A stretch of DNA of 64,000 nucleotides from Cryobacterium lactosi (GCF_004403945.1 NZ_SOHM01000002.1:124001-188000); one strand, 5' to 3'; positions 28,869 to 37,519 are shown, counted from the first letter of the stretch. The notes: generated by a model from the letters alone, not told the origin. A program made the numbers and translations.

Positions 28869-30014
28869 GTGACTCATTCCGGCCCCGCCGGCTCGCCCGA
28901 GGGCGTCGGCCCGCTTCTCACGCGCCGCGAGGCCCGAGCGCAGCGCGAAGCCGCTGAGGCCTCGACCGCCGCAGCCGCCACAGCAGAGACTGCCGCCGAG
29001 ACGCCGACCGCCGAGGCCGTCGACACTCCGCCGGCTCCGACCACCGTCATTCCCGCCGTTCCCGTCCCGCCGGTCCCGGTCCTGTCGGTATCGCCGGACC
29101 TGGCCGTCGTCGTCGAGAGCGCGAGCACCCCGACCTCCGACCTCGGCCCGCAGTCGTCCGCCTCCGCGCCGACGGCGCCCACCAGCCCGGTTCCCCCGCA
29201 CGTCGGCCGCCTGCGCCCCGTCCGGCTCCGCTCCGTCACCGCGGCACCCACGTCACCGGCCGGCGCCCGGACCAGCCGTCCCGTCAAGCGCCGCAAATCG
29301 GTCGCGAAGATCGTGACCCTGCTGGCGATCCCAGCGATCTTCCTCACCGCCGCCCTCCCCGCCTACGCGTTCTCGCCGCAGGGCGGCTCGGCCCTCGTCA
29401 GCGCCAAGGCCTCCGGCGACACCCAGGCGCTCACCGTGGCCGCCGCCGCTGCCGCCGTGAGCATCTCGGCCGACGGGTTCACCGCCACGAGCCAGGCCGA
29501 ACTCGATGACATCGAGGCCGGCATTCAGGCGGATCTCGTGCAGCAGCAGGCCGCAGAAGACGCCCGTGCCGCCGCGGCCGACTATGCCGTGATCGGCATC
29601 CGGGCCGAGGGCGACGACTATCCGTGGCGCGAGGCTGCCACGGAATCCCAGGGTGGCGGGCTCTCCCCGCTGGGCTATTACTACCGCGAGTGCGTGGACT
29701 TCGTGGCTTGGCGGCTCAACCGTGACGCCGGCGCCACCAGCTCGTTCAAGTGGACCTGGTCGACGATGACGCCCGGCGGCGGCAACGCATCCGCCTGGGC
29801 CAACGCCTGGTCGAACAAGGGGTGGGCCAGCAGCAAGGCGCCCGTCGTGGGCGCTGTGGCCTGGTTCACCTACAACCACGTCGCCTACGTGCAGTCCGTC
29901 CCGGGCGACGGCACCGTCGTGCTCGAGGAATACAACTGGATGGGCTCGCACGCTTATCACACGCGCACCGTGCCGATCAGCGAGGTGCCGGTCTACCTCT
30001 ACCCGCCGACCTAA
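28869..30014 (+). CDS. Exported CHAP-domain peptidoglycan hydrolase
   Basis: A 381-residue protein with a long (about 135 residue) Ala/Pro/Thr-rich cytoplasmic N-terminus, a signal/anchor helix ending ALPAYAFSP, an Ala-rich segment and a C-terminal CHAP domain (catalytic Cys in YYRECVDFVAWRLN, His in YNHVAYVQSV). CHAP domains are amidases or endopeptidases of peptidoglycan. GTG 28869 has AGAGGA upstream. The part from the signal helix to the Ala-rich segment is clearly related to the NlpC/P60 protein at 27044. The N-terminal half is far less conserved in character and probably disordered. Confidence 0.88.
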   Translation: MTHSGPAGSPEGVGPLLTRREARAQREAAEASTAAAATAETAAETPTAEAVDTPPAPTTVIPAVPVPPVPVLSVSPDLAVVVESASTPTSDLGPQSSASAPTAPTSPVPPHVGRLRPVRLRSVTAAPTSPAGARTSRPVKRRKSVAKIVTLLAIPAIFLTAALPAYAFSPQGGSALVSAKASGDTQALTVAAAAAAVSISADGFTATSQAELDDIEAGIQADLVQQQAAEDARAAAADYAVIGIRAEGDDYPWREAATESQGGGLSPLGYYYRECVDFVAWRLNRDAGATSSFKWTWSTMTPGGGNASAWANAWSNKGWASSKAPVVGAVAWFTYNHVAYVQSVPGDGTVVLEEYNWMGSHAYHTRTVPISEVPVYLYPPT

Positions 30015-30046
30015 GGCGCCAGTCCGGCCGCTTGCCCCGCTGCGGA

Positions 30047-30095
30047 CGAGTTGCCCTGCTGTACCCGGGCACGTGGTCCGCACGAGGGCAACTCG
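30047..30095. repeat. Inverted repeat downstream of the CHAP gene
   Basis: CGAGTTGCCCT (30047-30057) and AGGGCAACTCG (30085-30095), perfect 11-bp arms with a 27-nt loop. Could act as a terminator; it resembles in style the arms at 63482-63575. Confidence 0.55.
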
Positions 30096-30153
30096 GGGAA
30101 CGCGGCCTGGGTGGGCTCATCGGGCGCGGATACCGGCTAAACTTTCCCGGTCA

Positions 30154-30228
30154 GCCTCTGTAGCTCAATGGAAGAGCAGTTCCGTCCTAAGGAAAGGGTT
30201 GGGGGTTCGAGTCCCTCCAGGGGCACCA
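30154..30228 (+). tRNA. tRNA-Arg, anticodon CCT
   Basis: 75 nt including an encoded CCA. Acceptor GCCTCTG/CAGGGGC, D stem GCTC/GAGC, and anticodon loop GTCCTAA giving anticodon CCT (reads AGG). The T loop is TTCGAGT between GGGGG and CCCTC. The first anticodon-stem pair is G-A and position 32 is G, slightly unusual. It serves a codon that is rare in this GC-rich genome. Confidence 0.93.
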
Positions 30229-30289
30229 CGCACGACACCGAACAGCCGGCCAAGTGCCGGTTCACCGGCCAAGGCTGTACCGTCGAGGG

Positions 30290-31285
30290 ATGAAGACTAC
30301 GCGGTGGGCGATCCTTGGACCGGGCGATATCGGCGGCTGGTTCGCACGGGCGCTGCCCAACTCGGCCCACGGCATCCTGCACGCTGTCGGCAGCACGAAC
30401 CCCGGTCGGGCGGCCGCATTCGCCACGGAGCACGGTGCGCCCATCACCGGGACGTACGAGGAACTCCTCGCCCGGGATGACATCGACGCCGTGTACATCT
30501 CCACGGTGAACACGACCCACGCGGATCTCGCGGTGGCCGCGCTCCTGGCCGGCAAGGCCGTGCTGTGCGAGAAGCCGGTGGCGCCCACGCCGGCGGAGGT
30601 GGAGCGGGTCCTGGCGCAGGCGGCGGCCTCCGGGCTGCCGTTCGTGGAGGCGTACAAGCACCGCTTCGGACCGTTCGCGCGGGCGCTGGACGCGGCGGTC
30701 GCCGACAACGCGGTGGGTACCGGGCTGCGGTTGACCGCGTCGTTCGGCTTCGCCGCGGGCCAGCGCACGGGCCGACTGTTCGATCCGGACCTGGCCGGCG
30801 GCGCCATTCTCGACGTGGGCGGCTACCCGGTGTCACTCGCGGTGGGACTCGCCGCCGCCGCCGGCCTCGACCCGGCCGACTTGACGCTCACGGCCGTCGA
30901 GGGACGGGTCGGAGAGACCGGGGTGGATGAGCAGGCCACCGCGACGGTGTCGGCGCACGGCTTCACGGCGGAGGTGGCGTGTTCCATCGTCACCGAGTTG
31001 CCGAGATCGGCGACGCTGAGCGGGAGCGCCGGGATCATCGAGCTGCCCGACGTGTTCGGCAGCCGGTCCGCATCGGCGGCGTCATTCAGCGTGCGCACCT
31101 CCGGCGGCGACAGTGTCGTCGAGCCGGCGACGGTGGATCCGTTCGCCGCGGAGGCCGACGCCGTGTCGCTGGCGCTGCGGGACGGCCGGACCGAGGCGCC
31201 TGAGGTGCCGTGGGCGCACAGCCGCACCATCGCCCGGCTGCTCGGCCAGTGGCGGGCCGGACTCGACGCGGCGCCACGCGGCTGA
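30290..31285 (+). CDS. Gfo/Idh/MocA-family NAD(P)-dependent oxidoreductase
   Basis: A 331-residue protein with an N-terminal Rossmann fold (WAILGPGDIGGWFARAL), the family lysine motif CEKPVAPTPAEVE, and a C-terminal alpha/beta domain with EAYKHRFGPF and GGAILDVGGYPVSLA. These enzymes oxidise or reduce sugars, inositols or trans-dihydrodiols; the substrate cannot be inferred. TACCGT ends 6 nt before ATG 30290, so a leaderless transcript is likely. Confidence 0.88.
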   Translation: MKTTRWAILGPGDIGGWFARALPNSAHGILHAVGSTNPGRAAAFATEHGAPITGTYEELLARDDIDAVYISTVNTTHADLAVAALLAGKAVLCEKPVAPTPAEVERVLAQAAASGLPFVEAYKHRFGPFARALDAAVADNAVGTGLRLTASFGFAAGQRTGRLFDPDLAGGAILDVGGYPVSLAVGLAAAAGLDPADLTLTAVEGRVGETGVDEQATATVSAHGFTAEVACSIVTELPRSATLSGSAGIIELPDVFGSRSASAASFSVRTSGGDSVVEPATVDPFAAEADAVSLALRDGRTEAPEVPWAHSRTIARLLGQWRAGLDAAPRG

Positions 31286-31388
31286 GCACATCCGGAGCCG
31301 GTCACGACGCGGCCACAACGCGGTCGCGGCGTGCTCACAACGTTCTCCCGGCGGTCACGGCGGGGTCGCGAGGCGGTATGCGGGTCAG

Positions 31389-31428
31389 GCGCCGCTAGGC
31401 GGGTGGCGCGCCACCCGCCTAGCGGCGC
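31389..31428. repeat. Perfect 40-bp palindrome
   Basis: Two 20-bp arms (beginning GCGCCGCTAGGC) meet with no spacer. It lies about 100 bp after the Gfo/Idh stop and about 100 bp before the convergent small gene's stop, so it could serve as a bidirectional terminator. It is longer than needed and fully symmetric. Confidence 0.8.
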
Positions 31429-31532
31429 GGCACCCGCCCGCCGGCGTCGACGGGGTGCGACGGGGTCCGGCAAGGTAAGACCGCAGTCCGCCGCCGCGAC
31501 CGGAGCCGCGGCGGCGGTGCTGGGTGCGCCGG

Positions 31533-31802
31533 TCATCGGAACTGGGTCAGCTTCAACACCAGGTACTCGTCTCTCACCCGGTCCAGCTCCCGGCGGGCCT
31601 GGATCGATTCGGGGGCGAGAGTGGGGCGTTCGCGGCGGCGTGCCCGGACGGGCCGACGTCCCCAATGGATCAGCGCGACGCCGAGGTGCATGGCGGCGCG
31701 ATCGACCAGGCCCACGCGGCGCAGCGGATGCGCCTCGGGGGAGCGGACGGGTTGGGGTGGGTGGTCGTGGCGGCCCTCAGCGGGCGCCAATTGGGTATTC
31801 AT
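31533..31802 (-). CDS. Small basic protein, unknown
   Basis: An 89-residue basic protein. ATG 31802 has an AAAGGA ribosome-binding site. The frame is open upstream but without such a signal. It has an amphipathic helix (VDRAAMHLGVALIHWG) followed by an Arg-rich stretch (RRPVRARRRER) and a second helix ending DEYLVLKLTQFR. The first helix resembles one in the protein at 36695-36892. I do not know a function; nucleic-acid binding is possible from charge alone. Confidence 0.6.
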   Translation of the reverse strand: MNTQLAPAEGRHDHPPQPVRSPEAHPLRRVGLVDRAAMHLGVALIHWGRRPVRARRRERPTLAPESIQARRELDRVRDEYLVLKLTQFR

Positions 31803-32051
31803 GATGATGCATTCCTTTAATAGGACGGTTCGGAAGAACCCGGGCGCTCGACAGCGCGTTCGGGCTCGCCGAATGAAGGGTGGCCGCGCAGGGCGGCATG
31901 AGGGCGACTCGCGGAGTGCGCGCCGCTCACGGGGTGAGTGACCCGGGCAGAGGGATGCGAACGGGTGCGAATTCACACGGGTGCGGATGCTGCCTGGTCG
32001 GGCTTCGAGAGCGTCACCACCGTCTGGACCGGTGGGTTACCTACTGGCCGA

Positions 32052-32120
32052 TCAGGCGGTGAAGACGCCGACGAAGCCGGCGGTGGTACGGAGTGCGAAT
32101 GCAATCTTCTGAGTAATCAC
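32052..32120 (-). CDS. 22-residue hydrophobic microprotein (candidate)
   Basis: GTG 32120 preceded 7 nt upstream by an AAAGGAG ribosome-binding site. The product starts MITQKIAFALRTTAG and ends GVFTA: two basic residues near the N-terminus, otherwise hydrophobic. It could be a membrane-inserting microprotein or a leader ORF for the gene at 31802, which lies 250 nt downstream on the same strand. The intervening 250 nt hold no other ORF that I can support. Confidence 0.45.
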   Translation of the reverse strand: MITQKIAFALRTTAGFVGVFTA

Positions 32121-32232
32121 GCTGAGCTCCTTTCGTCGTATGGCGTAGGCCTCACCGTAGTGGGCAATCCGCTCTCGGCGCAACACTTTTCTCGCACTTC
32201 CGTGCTCGGGCCCGGCTGGGTAGCCTCGAAGT

Positions 32233-32505
32233 ATGTGTCGGAACATTCATCAACTTCACAATTTCGAACCTGCCGCCACCGATGACGAGGTGCACGCGGC
32301 GGCGCTGCAGTTCGTGCGCAAGATCAGCGGCTCGACCAAGCCGTCGAAGGCCAACGAAGCGGCCTTCGACCGGGCGGTGGAAGAGATCGCGCACATCTCG
32401 CGGCACCTGCTGGAGGACCTGGTCACGACCGCACCACCGAAAAACCGCGAGGTGGAGGCGGAGAAGGCCAAGGAGCGTTCGGCGAAACGGTTCGCCGCCG
32501 CTTGA
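32233..32505 (+). CDS. DUF2277 family protein
   Basis: A 90-residue protein with the characteristic start MCRNIHQLHNFEP, a KISGSTKPSKAN motif and a helical, Lys/Glu-rich C-terminus. DUF2277 is widely distributed and uncharacterised. TAGCCT ends exactly 6 nt before ATG 32233 (leaderless pattern). It is divergent from the microprotein at 32120. Confidence 0.88.
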   Translation: MCRNIHQLHNFEPAATDDEVHAAALQFVRKISGSTKPSKANEAAFDRAVEEIAHISRHLLEDLVTTAPPKNREVEAEKAKERSAKRFAAA

Positions 32506-32541
32506 TCAACCGGTCCTGGCCAACCGGTCGGCGAGCCCGCG

Positions 32542-33483
32542 TCAGGACTCCTGAAGCTCCCGCGGCACAGTGATGGCGTCGACCAAGGCACCGTTTCGCC
32601 AGACCGTGATCTCGATGGGCTTGTCGATCGCGTCCTCGACCATCAGCTGTTGCACGGCTGTGGCCGTGACCACCGGCTGACCGGCGAGTTCGACCACGAT
32701 GTCGCCGCGGTGCAGCCCGGCCTGGGCCGCCGGGCTGCCCGGGGAGACGCCGGCCACCTGCAGGCCGGTCGGCGACCCGATCCGGGCGGCCAGGGCCGGC
32801 GGCAGCGGCACCTGAGCGCCGGCGATGCCGAGCCAGGCCCGCCGCATCCGCCCTGTGGTCATCAAGGCGGTGATGATCGCCCGGGTAGACACGTTCACCG
32901 GCACCGCCAGGCCCACCCCGATGCCCGCCACAGCGGTATTGACCCCGATCATACGCCCGGCGCTGTCGGCCAGGACCCCGCCGCTGTTGCCCGGGTTGAG
33001 GGCGGCGTCGGTCTGGATCACCTCGTCGATCACGCGCCCGGACCGGGTCGGCAGCGACCGGCCGAGCGCCGAGACGATGCCGGCGGTGACGCTGCCGGCC
33101 AGGCCGAGCGGGTTGCCCAGGGCGATGACGACCTGGCCGACGCGCAGCCGCGAGGCATCGCCGAGCTGCACCGGCGGCGGGGTGGGGCCGCGGGCGTGCA
33201 GCACGGCCAGGTCGGAGAGAGTGTCGCGGCCGACGACGTCGACCCGGCTGCCGGTGCCGTCGGCGAACCCGACGTCGGCCACGCCGGCACCCTCGACGAC
33301 GTGCGCGCTGGTGAGCAGGAAGCCATCGCCGGTGATCACGCTCGCGCTGCCCGTGCCGGCGCCCTGCCTACTGCGCACGGTGACACTGGCCACGCTCGGC
33401 AGCACCCGCGTCGCCACGGCCATCACGGTTTTCGAGTAGGCGTCGAGCAGCCCGTCGTCATCCATCGGCGGCATATCGTTCAT
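32542..33483 (-). CDS. HtrA/DegP-like trypsin-type protease with PDZ domain
   Basis: A 313-residue protein. The trypsin-like domain has His in TSAHVVEG, Asp in LSDLAVLHA and Ser in NPGNSGGVL, followed by a PDZ domain (about 215-300; SPGSPAAQAGLHRGDIVVEL). HtrA proteins degrade misfolded proteins. No signal peptide or membrane helix is present from ATG 33483 (the protein begins MNDMPPMDDDG), so it appears cytoplasmic, unlike typical exported HtrA. A TACGCT box lies 8 nt before the ATG. Confidence 0.88.
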   Translation of the reverse strand: MNDMPPMDDDGLLDAYSKTVMAVATRVLPSVASVTVRSRQGAGTGSASVITGDGFLLTSAHVVEGAGVADVGFADGTGSRVDVVGRDTLSDLAVLHARGPTPPPVQLGDASRLRVGQVVIALGNPLGLAGSVTAGIVSALGRSLPTRSGRVIDEVIQTDAALNPGNSGGVLADSAGRMIGVNTAVAGIGVGLAVPVNVSTRAIITALMTTGRMRRAWLGIAGAQVPLPPALAARIGSPTGLQVAGVSPGSPAAQAGLHRGDIVVELAGQPVVTATAVQQLMVEDAIDKPIEITVWRNGALVDAITVPRELQES

Positions 33484-33572
33484 GGCACCAGAGCGTACGT
33501 CGGTGAGGAGCGACCGTGGGCGCCGTTCGCTGCCAGCAGACGGCGGGCATGGCGGGCAGTCGGGTCGCGTGG

Positions 33573-35387
33573 TCAGCGGCGCCGCCGGCGGGTGCCGAAG
33601 ATGCCCGTGACGATACCGGTGAGGATGGTCTTGGTGGCGGGGGATCCGAGCACCTCTTCGAGCACCGATTTCTGCGGCTTTGAGCGAGCGCGGGTGCGGG
33701 AACTGGTTTCGGCCTGGCGTCGGAGCCGTTCGTAGTCGGCGTCGGCCTTCTTTTGGGCCTTGGCTTGCTGCGCATCCGCGGCCGCCTGCTGTTTCGCGAG
33801 CTCGGCGTGGGCCTTGGCCTGGTCGATCGCCTGCTGCTCGGCTTCGGCGACCCGGGTGGCGGCCTCCAGCCGGCTGGCCAGCATCTCCCGGGCGGAATCC
33901 CGGTCGACCGGTCGGCCGTAGCGGGCGAGCAGCGGGGAGGCGGCGATGCCGGCCTCGATCTGCGCGGCCGGGGTGGGCGCCATCGACCCCAACGGCGCCC
34001 GTAACCGGGTCCACGCGACCGGACTCGGTGCGCCCTGCTCGTTCATCACCGTGACGACGGCTTCGCCGATGCCGAGCCCGGTGAGCACGTCGTCGAGATC
34101 GTAGCCGGACCGCGGGAAGGTCGAGACCGTGGCCCGGAGCGCCTTGGCAGCATCGGGCGTGAACGCCCGCAGCTGGTGCTGCACCCGCGAACCCAGCTGG
34201 GCGAGAACGTCGCCGGGCACGTCCTTCGGTGTCTGGGTGACGAAGAAGATGCCGACCCCCTTCGAGCGGATGAGCCGCACTGTCTGGGTGATCGCGGCCA
34301 GGAAGTCCTTGGATGCGTCCTGGAACAGCAGGTGCGCCTCGTCGAAGAAGAACACCAGCTTGGGCCGCTCCAGGTCGCCCACCTCGGGCAGGTCGTTGAA
34401 CAGGTCGGCGAGCAACCACATCAGGAACGTGGAATACAGCGCGGGCCGGTCCTGCACCCCGGGCACCTCGAGCAGACTGACCAGGCCGCGGCCGTCGGCG
34501 GTGACGGAGAGGAACTCGCTGGTGTCGATCTCGGGCTCACCGAAGAACACATCGGCGCCCTGGTCGGCGAAGGTGATCAGTTCGCGCAGGATGACGCCGA
34601 CGGTGCTGCTGGAGAGCCCACCGAGGCCGGTGAGTTCGCCCTTGCCGTCGTCGCTGATCAGAAAACTGAGCACCGCCCGCAGGTCGGTGAGATCCAACAG
34701 CGGCAGGCCGGCCTCGTCGGCATAGTGGAAGACCAGGCCCAGACTGGACTCCTGGGTGTCGTTGAGCCCGAGGACCTTGCTCAGCAACAAGGGGCCGAAG
34801 CCGGCCACGGTGGCCCGGATCGGGATGCCGTGGCCGAGGCCGCCCAGGCAGAAGAACTCGGTGGGGGAGGCGGCGCCGGCCCAGTCCTGACCGAGCGCGG
34901 AGGTGCGGGCGAGCAGTTTGTCGTTGGGCGTGCCGGCGCTGGCGATGCCGGAGAGGTCGCCCTTGATGTCCGCGGCGAACACCGGCACCCCGTGCGCCGA
35001 CAACTGTTCGGCGAGCACCTGCAGCGTCTTGGTCTTCCCGGTGCCTGTCGCCCCGGCGACCAACCCGTGCCGGTTCGTCATGGCCAACGGGATGCGGATC
35101 TGCACGTCGGGACGGACCTCACCGTTGACGAGGGCGCCGAGCTCGAGTGCGGGCCCGTCGAAGCCATAGCCGGACCGGATCGCCTCGACCTGGGTCTCGT
35201 CGAGGGGGCCGACGGGGCCGGACGGTGGCGCGGGCGACTCGGCGACGGTGTGCGCCTCGTCCTCCGCCAGGCGCAGCTGGGCTTCGGCTTCCTCCGCGTC
35301 GGCCTGGGCGCGCAGCGCGGCGGCTCTGGCCGCATCCGCTTTGGCCTTGAGCCGGCTGACCGCGTTGACCTCATCACTGGGAGTCAT
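33573..35387 (-). CDS. HerA-like ATPase (DUF853 / YjgR family)
   Basis: A 604-residue P-loop ATPase. An N-terminal coiled coil (about 10-48) precedes Walker A GATGTGKT (112-119) and Walker B FFFDEAHLLF. A helicase-like core follows (FFVTQTPKDVPGDVLAQLG), then a Gln/Ala/Lys-rich C-terminal coiled coil and a basic tail. The DUF853 family is related to HerA/FtsK-type translocases, and its function is unclear. A TAGGAT -10 ends 6 nt before ATG 35387. Confidence 0.9.
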   Translation of the reverse strand: MTPSDEVNAVSRLKAKADAARAAALRAQADAEEAEAQLRLAEDEAHTVAESPAPPSGPVGPLDETQVEAIRSGYGFDGPALELGALVNGEVRPDVQIRIPLAMTNRHGLVAGATGTGKTKTLQVLAEQLSAHGVPVFAADIKGDLSGIASAGTPNDKLLARTSALGQDWAGAASPTEFFCLGGLGHGIPIRATVAGFGPLLLSKVLGLNDTQESSLGLVFHYADEAGLPLLDLTDLRAVLSFLISDDGKGELTGLGGLSSSTVGVILRELITFADQGADVFFGEPEIDTSEFLSVTADGRGLVSLLEVPGVQDRPALYSTFLMWLLADLFNDLPEVGDLERPKLVFFFDEAHLLFQDASKDFLAAITQTVRLIRSKGVGIFFVTQTPKDVPGDVLAQLGSRVQHQLRAFTPDAAKALRATVSTFPRSGYDLDDVLTGLGIGEAVVTVMNEQGAPSPVAWTRLRAPLGSMAPTPAAQIEAGIAASPLLARYGRPVDRDSAREMLASRLEAATRVAEAEQQAIDQAKAHAELAKQQAAADAQQAKAQKKADADYERLRRQAETSSRTRARSKPQKSVLEEVLGSPATKTILTGIVTGIFGTRRRRR

Positions 35388-35406
35388 GGCGGTATCCTAG
35401 CCGCCG

Positions 35407-36318
35407 TCAAGAGGCTGGCGGCCCGGCGTGTCGGTCGGTTTTCTCGAGGGCGTCGGCGGCGTCTCGGGCATCCCGGGCGCGGGCGCTGGCGTCGTCGGCC
35501 GCACGGGTGGCCTGGGCACGGGCCTCGGTCAGCGCGCTGTCATCGTCGGTGACAGCCGCGAGCGCCGCCTCGGCCGTGCCGAGCTGCTCCCGAAGCTCCG
35601 CGATCTCCGCCTCCAGGCTGGCCCGGCGAAGTTCGAGCCGGTGGGCGCGACGCTCGAGCGCGTCGACCTCGGCGGCGGCGGCGTCCGCATCGTGCTCCCG
35701 GCGTTCGGCTTTCGCCCTGGCCTCTTTGCGTCGCCGGACATCGGCCAGTTGTACGGGGTCCGGCGGTGCGAGACTCTGGGCGCTGCCAGGCGACGCGACC
35801 CAGGGCGCCGCATCCGGCACGGCGACGGCACCGTGCAGGTCGACGGGGTCGAAACCGCCGGCCCGTAGCGGCTTGATGAGCAGTCCACTGGCGACAGCCC
35901 CGGCGGCGGCGGGATCCGACGTGCCGGCCAACAGGGTCTGTTCGACGTCGCCGAGCACGGCCGGGGTGGGCGGGTGGCCGAGTCCGGCGGCTCGCGCGGC
36001 ACCCGCCTGGGCAAGGGCGGTGACGGCGGCCCGGCGCTCGCTGCCGAGCCGGCGCAACGCGTCCCGGTCCAGCTGCTCCTGGGCGGTTCGCATCCGCTCG
36101 CCGAGGTCGAGGAGCGCCGTGAGATCGTCGGGGTGCTCCCGGGCGAGAAGATTCACCACCCAGGCGGCGGGTGCGGGCTTGCGCAGCACCGCGACCTGTT
36201 TCGCCAGAGCGGCGTCCGAGGGTTTCAGCTCCCCGGCCCTGGCGTTGCGCGCGGCGGTGAAGCCCTCCGGCTGGAGACCGTAGAGCTCCCGGGCGAGCAC
36301 GGCGAGGGCAGCGACCAT
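35407..36318 (-). CDS. Actinobacterial coiled-coil protein of unknown function
   Basis: A 303-residue protein. The conserved N-terminus (ARELYGLQPEGFTAARNARA, then LRKPAPAAWVVNLLAR) matches an actinobacterial family sometimes mislabelled as transposase. The C-terminal third (about 200-300) is a long Ala/Glu/Arg coiled coil. There is no catalytic motif. ATG 36318 begins the conserved part; the frame is open 39 nt further. It lies 19 bp before the HerA-like gene, so they may be co-transcribed. Confidence 0.7.
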   Translation of the reverse strand: MVAALAVLARELYGLQPEGFTAARNARAGELKPSDAALAKQVAVLRKPAPAAWVVNLLAREHPDDLTALLDLGERMRTAQEQLDRDALRRLGSERRAAVTALAQAGAARAAGLGHPPTPAVLGDVEQTLLAGTSDPAAAGAVASGLLIKPLRAGGFDPVDLHGAVAVPDAAPWVASPGSAQSLAPPDPVQLADVRRRKEARAKAERREHDADAAAAEVDALERRAHRLELRRASLEAEIAELREQLGTAEAALAAVTDDDSALTEARAQATRAADDASARARDARDAADALEKTDRHAGPPAS

Positions 36319-36482
36319 GGCACCATCATCGCCCGCGCAGACCCCGGACGCCAGCATCCCCGATGCGTCGCCTGCCGCAAGTGCCGGCCGGAACGCACCG
36401 GTGCCGGTATCGCTTTGCGGGCAGCGCGGTTACCCTGTGTTCCATCGGTTAGTCAGGTAATTTCCGCGGAGCGGAGGGTCTG

Positions 36483-36686
36483 ATGGCAACGGATGGTCGA
36501 GGCAGTGTGATCGTGCGGGACGGGTCGTGGGGATTCTTTTTCCTGTTGGCCTACGTCGGCGCCGCCATCTACTTCATCTCCACGTCGGACGGATCATTCT
36601 GGGCGTTCATCCTCGGTCTGCTCCAGGCGATCGTCTGGCCGGCGTACGTCGTGTATCACGTGCTGCTGGTGCTGGTCGGGCCCTGA
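36483..36686 (+). CDS. Small two-helix membrane protein
   Basis: A 67-residue protein with an aromatic-rich first helix (SWGFFFLLAYVGAAIYFI) and a second one (FILGLLQAIVWPAYVVYHV). GGAGGG precedes ATG 36483. Homologous short proteins are common in actinobacteria; function unknown. It converges on the small gene at 36695 (8 bp between stops). Confidence 0.75.
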   Translation: MATDGRGSVIVRDGSWGFFFLLAYVGAAIYFISTSDGSFWAFILGLLQAIVWPAYVVYHVLLVLVGP

Positions 36687-36694
36687 TCGGGGTG

Positions 36695-36892
36695 TTACGC
36701 CGCGCGCTCGACGCCGCCGGGCTGGTCCGCCCAGAGCGCGATCCGGTCCATGGCGTGCGCGGGTGCCCGGTCGATGCTGACGGGGAGGTCGGCGGGGCCG
36801 TGGCCACCGGGCGACACCGTCACGACGCTCGCCGTCATCACGACGGGACGAAGCGAGCGGCTGGAGGGAAGGGTGTGCAGGATCGTGGTCAT
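36695..36892 (-). CDS. Small protein, unknown
   Basis: A 65-residue protein with an AGAGGAA ribosome-binding site before ATG 36892. Hydroxylated and basic N-terminal half, then a short helix (IDRAPAHAMDRIALWA) that resembles the one in the protein at 31533-31802. Function unknown; the similarity is by eye. Confidence 0.5.
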   Translation of the reverse strand: MTTILHTLPSSRSLRPVVMTASVVTVSPGGHGPADLPVSIDRAPAHAMDRIALWADQPGGVERAA

Positions 36893-37019
36893 GAAATTCC
36901 TCTCGATGGGCGGCTGCCGATCGGGTGGACTGGATCGGTATATCCATAGTCCCGAATCCCATCGAGGCAGGCATCCCCTGAAGGGATGAACCTGTGTACT
37001 GCGTGCGATGTAGTCGGGG

Positions 37020-37322
37020 TCAGCCGCGGGACTGCAGGAAGACCATGACGAGGGTGCCAGCGCCGTAGAGCAGCAGCTTGCCTTTGTAGCCGGCCCACCA
37101 CTGACGCTGCACGGGCTCGGTGTCGTCGGGATTCTCGCCGGTATCGGCATCCGCGTCGCTGTCGACGTTCGTGCTGCTTTCGGAGCGGTCTCCGGGACCG
37201 GGCCGGGTCGGGGTGCTGACGGCCGGGCCGCCGGTGAGGCGCTCGAACGGCCGGGTCAGAAACTCGGGAATCTGGATACGGTCGAACTCGTCGCGCGGTT
37301 CCTTGCTTTTGTCCTTGCTCAT
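37020..37322 (-). CDS. Small tail-anchored protein, unknown
   Basis: A 100-residue protein. Charged N-terminus (MSKDKSKEPRDEFDRI), an acidic disordered middle (SDADADTGENPDDTEP) and one C-terminal hydrophobic helix after QWWAGYKGK. This layout suggests membrane anchoring with most of the protein in the cytoplasm. GAAGGGACGA precedes ATG 37322. No function can be assigned. Confidence 0.65.
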   Translation of the reverse strand: MSKDKSKEPRDEFDRIQIPEFLTRPFERLTGGPAVSTPTRPGPGDRSESSTNVDSDADADTGENPDDTEPVQRQWWAGYKGKLLLYGAGTLVMVFLQSRG

Positions 37323-37490
37323 CCGGAATCGTCCCCTTCTCTCTCTCAGTCTAGGGAGTCCGAGAGTCCGTCACGTCGCCCCGGCTGCCCGGCGCCGGAC
37401 CTGGCAGCGGACCCCCAGTATTCTCGTGCCGAGCACGGGGGCCCCGGCCCGCCCCGGGATTCCGGGGGCGGACCGCGGCGCCCGTCGAAA

Positions 37491-37514
37491 CAGCGGGAGT
37501 TGCGCATCCCGCTG
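37491..37514 (-). terminator. Hairpin at the end of the tct operon
   Basis: CAGCGGGA / TCCCGCTG, 8-bp stem with an 8-nt loop, 6 nt past the tctA stop on the minus strand. Confidence 0.45.
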
Positions 37515-37519
37515 ACGCG

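Noticed and set aside
30137..30661. 174-codon minus-strand frame covering the tRNA-Arg gene
   Set aside because: Runs through the tRNA and is antisense to the Gfo/Idh gene; not coding.
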